A DNA stretch of 64,000 bases from Epichloe hybrida (taxonomy: Eukaryota; Ascomycota; Sordariomycetes; Hypocreales; Clavicipitaceae). The DNA lies in contig JAFEKR010000003.1 in assembly GCA_019022495.1 (NCBI GenBank), positions 248,001 through 312,000 on the forward strand, written 5' to 3'. A program made the position numbers and the translations under genes. The notes below the pieces were generated by a model. The model saw nothing but the letters and a program-made list of their open reading frames with translations. It searched no databases and was not told where the DNA came from. Below, one piece after another: positions 48,920-58,154 of the stretch. Positions within the stretch are counted from its first letter, which is position 1. Each line of letters starts with the position of its first letter.

Positions 48920-50057
48920 ATCCACCATGACGGAGCATTAGGTTCGGGACAGTAGAACAGACATGGAGTGGCTTGTCCGAATAATGTAGAGATTCATAGC
49001 ATGAGAAACAAGCCACGGAGTAGGGGTCCATCCTACCCAGTAGAACAAAAAAAGAGCACGTCGCATTTGCACAACTGTATCATGTAATTGCCCATTCTTG
49101 ACTTGCGAAACCTGACTTTTGACGTGTTGGAGACAACGCATTACGAATTTTACGACAGCCAAGCGAACTTCTTGCAGTGGCGACGGTTGTCCTACTGAGC
49201 TAGTTCCAAGTTGAGGACACACAAGTTTACGACGAATATCTGTCCAGCCTCTATGTCGGCGATCCAGTGAGCAAAACACATGGACCAGATAACAAAGTGG
49301 CCGGCCTGCAATTATGATTTATCTGGGGCATAACTGACGCTTCGATTGACATCCATTGACGAAGGGATTCGAGCAACACGGGTGAAATTTTCATGTTATG
49401 CCAGCCGCACGAAGAAGAAAAAGAAAAAAAGAAAATTGAAAGCCTGGCGCGGCGGGCGAAATTTTATGGGTGGTCCAGAGGAGAAGTTGCTGAGTCATCG
49501 TTTATTCTTTTTCCTCCTTGGTGCATGTGGGGCTGGATGAACTACAATGTACATACTCCGTACATACATACAACTTGCATAATTGTTTCCAAGGCTACAA
49601 TTTTGTACCCTGAACCCATATTCCCTGGGTCAGAGGCGTGGCGTGACTTTGCGTGGCGTGATTTTACGTGACCTCTTAGTACAACTCCGTATGGCTGGCA
49701 GTACTCCGTACTCCGTAGGTGAGCGCATAAAAATGGACCCCCAGACAATTCGCATTAGCGTCGACGCTAGGACACCCCATTGCGGTTATTGCATCTCCCG
49801 CAGGGCCATGTTAAATAGCCGCCGCTTCATTACAGACGACGAGCGAACCAGTTCTGCAGCTTCTCCCCCTTTCATCACCACGAGACCCATCATCACTTGT
49901 TCGAGAGTCCGGAATCAGGAATCACTGGTGTGCGTGGCGGCTCACTTATCAAGTATCATCATGAATATCAAATCTTGCCAGCGTCGCCCCAGGTCTGATT
50001 CTCCCACGACGTAAATCGGCCAAGGGGTAGCCACCAATCACTCATTCCTCTTGCGTG
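48920..50057. other. Intergenic region with motif cluster
   Basis: No gene model. It holds copies of ACTCCGTA (49555-49562, 49683-49690, 49703-49717 double), an A/G-rich tract near 49408-49440 and a tandem 15-mer GCGTGGCGTGAYTTT at 49636-49665. These are candidate promoter elements of the downstream Clr5-domain gene; their function is unknown. Confidence 0.55.
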
Positions 50058-51638
50058 ATGAAAATCACCCCTCTTGAACTCACTACAACAATCATGTCGC
50101 CTTTACCGTTATTAGCTCCGAAGCCTGCCCGCAAACAGTCGGTGGCGTCACTTGTAACGGTCAACAAGGAGCACACAGAGGAGGATTGGGAGTCCTACCG
50201 GGATGTCATTGAGCACCTCTACATCAATGAGAATCGGAGGTTGGTTGACACAATGGCCATCATGGCGGCAAAACATGGGTTTGGCGCAACGTAAGTCTAC
50301 TGGCGACCAGGCATGGACAAAGGCTAGGGCCCAGGAGAAACAGCAACTGATTTCGGTACTAGGGAGCAAATGTACAAGAAGAGATTGAAGAAATGGAACA
50401 TCCGCAAAAGATCATACCGCAAGAGTTCAGAGAGTCCGGTGGTTTCAACGCCACCGCAGGACATCGGTTCCGGCAGTCTCGACGAGCCAGTAGGGGAAAC
50501 CGTTTGCGATGAGGTGGACAGGGAGCAGGCGTCGGTGGTTTTCGCTCCAACCATGATGAGACTGGCCCCGTACGCAGGTCTTGAGCTGGTGCTCGACAGT
50601 GTTCGCTCCTGGAGTCTCTGTAAATTAGAGGCCCCAGATGTGGTAGCAGATGCTATGACCAGATATCTCGCGGACCCCGGACAACCACCCATCCAGGATA
50701 GCCGCACGATGTACCGCACGTTCGAGTTGGTGTTCGACCTCTGGCACTATGGGAAGGGCGAATTAGCTGGTATGGCTGCGAGGAAAGCCTTTTACATTCT
50801 CGAGTTCGTCCTCACGGAAGATCATCCAGACCTAATCTGGCACATACTGGATACGATCTACGACATGGTCGACCGGGGCCATATCCAACTTCTGGGAATG
50901 TTTCTGAAGCATGCCGGTGCATTAGCGACGGCGCGGCTACCACTTGAGCACCCTTTGGTGGCGATACTTCAAGAGCTGTTCAAGTGCGATTATCGAACCC
51001 AGCGGGGGAGACAGTACGTCTGCCATCTGCTACGATCAGCTTGGCTGCGCAACGTGGACATTCTCAGCGATCAGGTCGGCTCGCTAGCATCAAAACACCT
51101 CTGGCTCTACGAGCAGCTGATCTGGGATGGCCGCACACGCTTACGCAAGGGGTGTGAATTAGCAAGAAAACAGGGAACGATGACGGCCGCGTTGTACAAT
51201 ATGCATTTACAGCAAGCCATGGATTCCACTGTGTCTGGCTTGGACAGATTACGTATCATGGCCCTCATGCTCGAATATACGCAGATGGATCTCGAGAATA
51301 GAGAGAAGGCAGAAGGCTTGGCTCTGGAATTGCTCAAACAAACACAACATGGGATGGGAGAAAGTCGCTCGGACGCTAGATTCCACGCTTATGCCTGCAA
51401 GATGCTCGCTCGACTGCAGGAGCACCGCCACGACTGGGCGCAAGCGGAGGGCAATCTGAAGCATGCGATTGAGAAGAGAGAGGCTGCTCATGGGACTGGC
51501 TCCGATTTGCGAGTCATTCGAGACATGTGGGTGCTCGCAGGATATTACCAGAGGGCTGGAAGAGACGGTGTTGCGAATCAGATCGTGCAAGATGCCATCT
51601 CCAGAGCCCAGACGTTATTAAGTAACTGTATAGAGTAA
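50058..51638 (+). CDS. Clr5-domain protein with helical C-terminal region (502 aa)
   Basis: Exons 50058-50290 and 50363-51638 (1509 nt); intron 1 has a GTAAGT donor and TAG acceptor and falls inside the Clr5 domain. The domain (about residues 42-97) shows WESYRDVIEHLYINENRRLV, AAKHGFGATEQMYKKRLKKW and NIRKR. Clr5 is named after a fission yeast heterochromatin silencing factor, and the domain is common in filamentous fungi as a presumed DNA-binding module. The remaining 400 residues are helical and TPR-like (for example ARLQEHRHDWAQAEGNLKHA), suggesting protein contacts. The first ATG (50058) is taken as start; a second in-frame ATG at 50094 is as good. Proximity to a heterochromatic block invites thought about silencing, but 12 kb and several genes separate them and no link can be shown. 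Confidence 0.85.
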
Positions 51639-52160
51639 ATGGAATCATGAAATCGCAAGGGGTCGAATAATCCTAGTTTAAAGTGTTCTCATCACCATTC
51701 CAGCATGATGTCGAGTGCTGATCACGAGACAGCTCATATGTATTCAACTCTATCGATGCAGATGTTATTGCATACATCAGTACACACACATATCGTAATC
51801 CGTGCATGCCACTCTTCAGCTAGACGTATGTATGTACATGGATAGGTACCGTGGTACCCGGTACCCCTACCCGGTGCAGGGTTCGCAGCAACTTGGCGTG
51901 GTGGGGGAAAGGGCCATCATAGATCTTGCAGACTGCCACACATGACGTTGTACTTTTGAGATTTATTTTTTAGCGTGCAGACAAGGCCAGACAAAGGCCA
52001 GACACCACCAGACACGGCATCGCTCGCCACCCCGCCAGGTTGCGAGCCGCGCAAATCAGTAGCAAGACACACACCTTCTCTTCAAAGCCCTTCTCCCGAG
52101 ACTGCGAGAGCGCAATTATTAACGAGTTTTTTTTTTTTTTTTCAAACCCAACTCGCAATC
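51639..52160. other. Intergenic region upstream of the J-domain gene
   Basis: No gene. A cluster of GGTACC-containing sequence lies at 51844-51867. A run of T (52127-52142) ends about 20 bp before the J-protein start codon. Confidence 0.5.
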
Positions 52161-53148
52161 ATGGCGACAGGTTCTCCACCAAACTACTGTAGGTCACACA
52201 CACCCTCCCCAAAGGTAGAAACCAACGTCACCTCCGCATGAAGTCGCTCAACCAACGATGCCCACCACCAGATGCCATTCTCGAGGTCTCCGAGACGGCG
52301 ACAACGGCGCAGATCCGAGATGCATACAAACGGTACGCAAAAAGACTTACCTGGTCTCAACTCGGCGCATGACTACACCGGCCGATGTTGTGCGAAGAAA
52401 AAGAAGAAGAAGAAAAAGCTGACGCCTTCTTTCTCTTTCATCAGCGCCGCTCTGAAAACCCACCCGGACCGCGTGCCGGACTCTTCTCCAGAACGAGCTT
52501 CCCGGACGCGCAAGTTCCAGCTCGTCAACGACGCATACTACACTCTTTCCGACGCTGCTCGTCGACGGGACTACGACGCCCAGCGCAAGTTGTTCTCGCC
52601 CCCGACTCCCGGGGCAGATCCCTTTGCGGAAGCGGATGGGGAGATCCCCCGCCAGCCCGGAGGGGGTCCCTTCTCGTGGGCATGGAACTTTTTTAATAGT
52701 CGGAGCGGTGGGAATGCTGGAAACCGTGACCAGACGGAGAATGCGCAGTTCAGCGATGTGTTTGAGGAGATGATGCGGGAGGAGGGCATGGCAGAGGACG
52801 GGACGAATCGACCGACCACCAAATTCTGGAGCATGGTTGGCGGCGTGAGCGGCGGCGCGCTGGGCTTCATTGTTGCGAATGTTCCGGGCTTGGTCGCTGG
52901 TGCGGTGGCGGGCAATAGGCTTGGTGCCGTGAGAGATGCCAAGGGCAAGAGTGTATACGCGGTATTTCAGGTATGGTTTCTTTTTTTATTTTCCTCTCCT
53001 GGTGGTGAAACACGTCGATTCGAGAGTCGAGAAGTCTGGACTAATTAGGGCTCTGTCATGTTTTATTTAGGAACTGCCACAAGGCGATCGTGCGAGGTTG
53101 CTGAGCCAACTTGCCTCAAGGGTGTTTACTCATGTCACGGGGATTTAA
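52161..53148 (+). CDS. J-domain (DnaJ/Hsp40) co-chaperone-like protein (230 aa)
   Basis: Exons 52161-52188, 52272-52332, 52445-52970 and 53071-53148 (693 nt). The J domain is at the amino end: NYYAILEVSETATTAQIRDA, then the HPD motif in KTHPDRVPD (residues 36-38), then KFQLVNDAYYTLSDAARRRDYDA. HPD is the contact that stimulates Hsp70 ATPase. A linker rich in P/G follows, then a glycine-rich hydrophobic stretch SMVGGVSGGALGFIVANVPG and LVAGAVAGNRLGAVRDAKG, which might sit in or against a membrane, and the tail ELPQGDRARLLSQLASRVF. No zinc-finger or CTD of class A/B is present, so it is class C. The first exon is only 28 nt and exon boundaries split the J domain twice. Subcellular place unknown. 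Confidence 0.9.
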
Positions 53149-53756
53149 AGACTGTGCTTCTTGAGGTTTGAGAAGGCCGGAGGGTCTGGCTTGTTGTGAA
53201 GGGTTTTGGTCCATGATCCTTATAGTCGTATGTTATATCGGGCTCGCGAAAGAGCCTTTTAAGCTATGTTTAGGTAGTGTAATGACATCGCTACAAATCA
53301 GAAAGCTCACGTGAGCAACACCAACCCGTTGGAGTGGCAAGCACCAATTACGAGCTTGCTGCTAGCAAATTGCAATACAGTGTCTGTGAGGGCAGGGTCT
53401 GAGGATTTCATGGGTGGTCGGCATCGGCCCTTTCTTATGAGCTGGACGTATATCACCGTGCCCAGTGATTGCATCCGGCTCACCGTGTAGCCGTTGTTGG
53501 CTCATGACGCTGCCATGTCATTATTCTGCTCTCTCGACCCCCGTGTCAACACAGCCGTCAAGCAATGAATCGATGCCATGAGAGATCACATACATTTTGT
53601 CAGCCGAGCGGGTCTCAGTTCATAAGAACTCAATCTCCATTAGCGGAGGTCTTTTCTGATCTACAGCATGTCCATAAACTCGCCAGAACCGAGTGTGTCG
53701 TAAATTGTGTCAAACATCGGAGAAATCCCATACCATCAAGCGCCATGAATGTCCTT
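53149..53756. other. Convergent intergenic region
   Basis: Between the ends of the J-domain gene and the SmB gene, expected to contain two 3' untranslated regions. No gene or RNA was recognised. Confidence 0.5.
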
Positions 53757-54719
53757 CTATCTTCGTGGAGGGGGGTTAAAACCGGGGGGGCCGCCGCCGG
53801 GGGGGTTGAAGCCAGGAGGAGGGAATTGTGCGTTTCCAGGAAATCCTCCAGGGGGAGGAGGAAAGCCGCCAGGAAATCCAGGGGGGGGGCCTTGAAGCCT
53901 ATTAGATTGTTGTAGGAACTTTCCGGGGAAAAGGTTGAACTTACCGCCACGTCCAGCACCTGGGAATCCAGGAGCGCCGGGGAATCCAGGGAAACCCGGA
54001 GGAGGGGCACCAGTACCAACTCCGGCAGCAGGTCCCTATGTATCATCAGAGAAAGCAAACCCTATATCGAGCAGAAACGACAAAACTTACAGCCAAGGAG
54101 GGAGGGGGGGCCCCACGACCAGCAGGTTTGGCAACACCTGGACCAGCAGCAAGCGTAGATGGTATGCCGCCAGGAGCACTCTTTCCAAGTCTCGCGCTAG
54201 GATCTGCCGGAGGAGGAGATTCGACGGAGAGGGAAATGATGTGAGCACCGCGGACGATGGTCAGACCGAGAGTTCGCTTCTCTTCGGTCTCGATGAGCTG
54301 GGCCGACGAGCCGGGGGCCGACGGCTTGTTGGCCTTTCGCTTCACGCGTCGGAATTCCTCGGTGTCGGCGAGCACTAGATTCATATGCTGTGACGATGGT
54401 CAATGCTGTATTCGGAAAGGCAACGACATTTGAATCCAACAAACCTTGTCGAAAGCAAGCATCTGACCAGTCATCGCGCGTCCGTCATTGAGGGTCACGC
54501 GCATGCGCCAGTTGATCTGTCGGGAGCGAAGTTAGTCTTTGACTCTCTAGAATAGGATGCTCGATTGTGCATTGGAAGGGCTCAGCATGGGAGGAGAAGA
54601 CATACGTAACCGGCCTGGGGAGATATCAGAGGTTAGCCTCGCGAGAACTGAGGATGCAGCATTGTAGATATACAGCACGAGTAGGGTGAGCATACCATCT
54701 TTCCTTGTTTGTTCGACAT
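53757..54719 (-). CDS. smb1: Small nuclear ribonucleoprotein SmB (208 aa)
   Basis: Six exons on the minus strand: 54719-54696, 54614-54606, 54516-54445, 54387-54091, 54035-53945, 53890-53757 (627 nt). The protein begins MSNKQGKMAGYINWRMRVTL, with the Sm1 motif continuing DGRAMTGQMLAFDKHMNLVL and Sm2 in KRTLGLTIVRGAHIISLSVE; these Sm motifs bind the U-rich Sm site of spliceosomal snRNAs in a heptameric ring. The carboxyl third is Pro/Gly-rich (GFPGFPGAPGFPGAG, GGFPPPPGGF) as in SmB/B' proteins. Exon 2 is a 9-nt microexon encoding AGY. Intron density (five in 627 coding nt) is high. It shares a 372-bp divergent region with the Rpl11 gene, so expression of the two may be linked. Confidence 0.93.
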
Positions 54720-55091
54720 CTTGGCGGTTAGTTTGAGATTTTGCTGATGCAGCGTCTCGGGGTTTGAAAAAAAATTGGAAGCTATCCGCGGATCTTCTGC
54801 GACCGCACGACTTGTCACTCACTGACTGCTCAGCGCGCAAGAGTGAGTATGGCTATTTCACCTCCAGATTTTGCGGAGCTTCACAGAGAAGACTGAAGCG
54901 AGGTACAACCACGATGTGCCCAGCGTGCGCTAAGCCACTTACGGTGATCGCTTACCCCACTTTTGTGTCCGCTTCGCTTGAGGGCACTCAAACCCTTGAA
55001 TTTTCCAGCGCTCACAAAATTCTTTACCCGCTATTCTGGCTTTGTCTCGATCTCGGACGAAGCATCACATCCGTCCACGACAACAGCAGCC
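54720..55091. promoter_or_regulatory. Bidirectional promoter region of SmB and Rpl11 genes
   Basis: 372 bp between two divergent start codons. Both products are constitutive gene-expression components, so a shared promoter is plausible. I did not identify a TATA box or other defined element; the assignment rests on position only. Confidence 0.55.
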
Positions 55092-55765
55092 ATGGCGTCC
55101 GACAAGGCTAACAACCCCATGCGGGAGCTCAAGATTCAGAAGCTCGTTCTGAATATCTCAGTCGGCGAGTCTGGTGACAGATTGACCCGTGCCGCCAAGG
55201 TGCTCGAGCAGCTGTCTGGTCAAACTCCCGTCTACAGTATGCGGAAAAAAAAAAATCCAACAAGACCGATACTCGGTCGATATGACTCGCAACTAATTCT
55301 ATTTCAACAGGCAAGGCCCGTTACACTGTTCGTACCTTCGGTATCCGACGTAACGAAAAGATTGCTGTCCATGTCACCGTCCGTGGTCCCAAGGTGAGCA
55401 ATACTGATTACATTCTTTTTTTTGGAGTGGGGTTTTTTGCGCCAGACACACAAGCTGATTGCGGTCCTCAGGCCGAGGAAATTCTTGAGCGTGGTCTCAA
55501 GGTCAAGGAGTACGAACTGCGCAAGAAAAACTTCTCCGAGACTGGCAACTTTGGCTTCGGTATCAGCGAACACATCGATCTTGGTATCAAGTACGACCCT
55601 TCCATTGGTATCTACGGCATGGACTTTTACTGCTGCATGACCCGACCCGGTGAGCGTGTCAGCCGCCGCCGTCGCATGAAAAGCAAAATTGGTGCCAGCC
55701 ACCGCATCAAGCGCGAGGAGACTGTCAAGTGGTTCAAGCAGAGATTCGAGGGCATTGTCCGATAG
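55092..55765 (+). CDS. rpl11: 60S ribosomal protein uL5 (Rpl11, 173 aa)
   Basis: Exons 55092-55236, 55311-55393 and 55472-55765 (522 nt). The protein begins [20 protein letters not shown] and includes [40 protein letters not shown] and [20 protein letters not shown], all diagnostic of uL5. Length equals that of yeast Rpl11 within one residue. It binds 5S rRNA in the central protuberance of the large subunit. Introns 1 and 2 have GTATGC and GTGAGC donors. Codon choice is C-ending, as in highly expressed fungal genes. Confidence 0.97.
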
Positions 55766-56533
55766 ATCGGGACGCTAGGAGCAAAGGGTGTTCTTTGTCT
55801 TTTACGGATGGTCATGGCGAACATATTCAAAAGGGAGGCGAAGGATTATGCGGTCATGTATTTTCTCTGCCTTTCATTGCATCCGCCGACTAAAATTAGA
55901 GTCGAGCAACGGCCTCAGAGACCGACCGGCGCCTATGCCGGCTTCCGTAATGACTGCCTCCAAATGTGACGTCTCTATCTCCGGAAAGGAAACAACCGTT
56001 CCCTGCCCCATCTTGTCATTGTATCGCGTAGCAGAGGATGCAATGCCTTCCGCCTACAAAATATTGTAGTTCTCACCAACTCCGTCTACATCACTGACAG
56101 TTGCACGTCCTCCCACAGTGTAGGCTTGTACGGAGTTTTGCGCTGCGTGGACCAAGGGGTTGTGCTAAATCTGCTACTTGGGCCAGGACATCTCCTTAAG
56201 GACCTGTTAGGGGAAAGAATGGCTTGTGTAATGAGGTGTGAATCAGGTTGGTAATGAGGGAGGGCCGATCTTAGCTGCAGTAGATAGTAACAACCATCAT
56301 CAACAATACCCAATCACTTTTGGTTGTACGACTTCAGGTCCTCGACGAGATGGTGTGGCGCAAGGCACAAGATGACTTCTTGTCTGTCCCCGATTAACCA
56401 CTGCGTTTTCCGTAAAGACTCCATCTATTCACACTCAAGGGTATTTGCGATAATTGCCCTGCATCTAAGCGGTACCTTCACTATCGTTTCAACATTGATC
56501 CCCCTACCTCGCTTTCGAATCTACCCGGTTAAG
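55766..56533. other. Intergenic region between Rpl11 and the tubby/LURP-like gene
   Basis: No gene model. The open frame of the next gene extends upstream to 56324, but that extension has no conserved look. One GTACGGAGT motif occurs near 56129-56137. Confidence 0.5.
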
Positions 56534-57202
56534 ATGGGCTCAGCGGAATCCAAACAGATTGATACCCGATTGCAAGCTTCGTCTTTAGCTAAGGCACGGT
56601 TTCCGACGTCTTTCAATCTTTATTATGAGTCCATGAAGTCTGGACGGAAATTCTTCATCGGCGAACACGAGGATCAACCGTCTCATCTTGTATCTTTCTC
56701 AGGAAGATGGAACGGGGACGCGATACTCTACAGTGGCACGGCAATGAACTCAGATCCGCTAGCGGCGGTTAGATGGGGAAACATGATGGGCACATATGAT
56801 ACGGTCCGTCTACCGCCTACAGCGCTCGGTGGAGAGATACGAAAGGAGGAAATACGCTGGCGTATGAACAAGATGTACGTTGCCTATTCTTTTGCCGTTA
56901 CCGTGGGCCAGACTGGGTACCCCGAGAAGTTCGAGTGGCGCAGTAGCAAGACGGATGAACTGAAGGAGCTGGGTCAGATGTCTCGAGGTTGGAAACTGGT
57001 CCGTCTGAACAATGACGATGATATCGTTGCGGTTTGGACATATGCTAAATGGAGTATGGCCAAGGTAGCAGCTTTTCGGTTCACGGGGAGCGGTGCCTCT
57101 GGGGAGTTGGGGGCGGCATTCACAACCATGGCGGTGATGTCTTTTATCAGGCTATTTCAGAACGAAATGCTGACGAGTACGACGACGGTCGCCGTTACTT
57201 AG
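56534..57202 (+). CDS. Hypothetical protein, tubby/LURP-one-like, possible N-myristoylation (222 aa)
   Basis: Single exon. I start at MGSAESKQ because it opens a myristoylation-like sequence (Gly2, Ser6, Lys7) and because the upstream 70 in-frame codons look like leader sequence. The body has short beta-rich stretches: FNLYYESMKSGRKFFIGEH, HLVSFSGRWNGDAILYSG, VTVGQTGYPEKFEWRSS and GWKLVRLNNDDDIVAVWTYA, ending with GSGASGELGAAFTTMAVMSF. This pattern resembles a group of uncharacterised ascomycete proteins with a tubby-C/LURP-like fold, as I remember it; I cannot confirm the fold. If myristoylated, it would act at membranes. Function unknown. Confidence 0.7.
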   Translation: MGSAESKQIDTRLQASSLAKARFPTSFNLYYESMKSGRKFFIGEHEDQPSHLVSFSGRWNGDAILYSGTAMNSDPLAAVRWGNMMGTYDTVRLPPTALGGEIRKEEIRWRMNKMYVAYSFAVTVGQTGYPEKFEWRSSKTDELKELGQMSRGWKLVRLNNDDDIVAVWTYAKWSMAKVAAFRFTGSGASGELGAAFTTMAVMSFIRLFQNEMLTSTTTVAVT

Positions 57203-58154
57203 TCGTCGAGCGGGCAATCGTGGGTAGAAGGGGGACCGGACCCTGCATGACTTATCCACATCTCACTGCACTATTGTGTAGAGTCACCTATCTCCAATGC
57301 TATCGTCGTCGTGAAAAGTGTCCATCACCATGAACGAAGTGGTCAGCAAAACATGCCGATCGACCTTCACTCGACAGCCACCAAGGCAAAGTAGAGCATA
57401 AGAGTATACAACTCAGTAGGAAGTTACCCCTGTATCTATCTATTTATTTATTTATTTATTTGGCTTTGAATGGCCAAGTGATGGATGTATGATGTAATAT
57501 GGTCGTGCGTCACACGCTCTGGCGTGGTATAGGGTACGTGGTAAGCGTGGGTATGGTGGGTGGCTCGTTGCCGTGGCACTTTTGGCTCAGTTACGGACTA
57601 TTTTAGGAGCATTTTCGTTGGCGCCGGCAAGGCCTCGCAGCTGTGCCGACGAAGATTCCTAGGTTTTATTAGAAAAAGGATTTCCTGTATGGTATTGTAA
57701 ACATGGAATACTTTTACATGGAGATTCTCTTCATGTGCAAAGTACGGAGTTTGTTTTCATGTATAATACTTGTGTAATACGCCGCTTGTAATCCGTAGGT
57801 CACATTTGCATGTCCTTCAAGGGGCTGCGAGATTGGAACCGCTCAGGCCACAGGCCAGGCACCCGCACCTCCATGGCAGGCTCATTCCTGAGGCTCACAC
57901 ATGGAAGGGGGGGGAAATTGTTAAGGAAGCCTCGGGATTTGTAGGCAGAGCCTCGCACTCGGACTTGATTGGGTGGTTGGGCATCTCCGCTCCACCCACC
58001 TTCTCACAGACTCTGTTCCCATCACAAGTCCTCCCGAAAATCTCCATTTGCTCCTCTGCAAAGGCAGCACCGCAACCCCAATCTTCCCTCTCGCCAATTG
58101 CACTTTGCTGCAATTGCTCCTTTCCCATCTACGTCCTCACATACCTCCCTCAAT
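57203..58154. other. Upstream region of the ATP synthase alpha gene
   Basis: No gene. Contains a (TTTA)n-type microsatellite near 57438-57461, a GTACGGAGT motif near 57742 and frames on both strands that overlap the gene start and have no family resemblance. Confidence 0.5.

Noticed and set aside
53630..54058. 142-codon minus frame and 116-codon plus frame at the SmB 3' end
   Set aside because: Shadow frames of the SmB exons rich in Pro/Gly codons.
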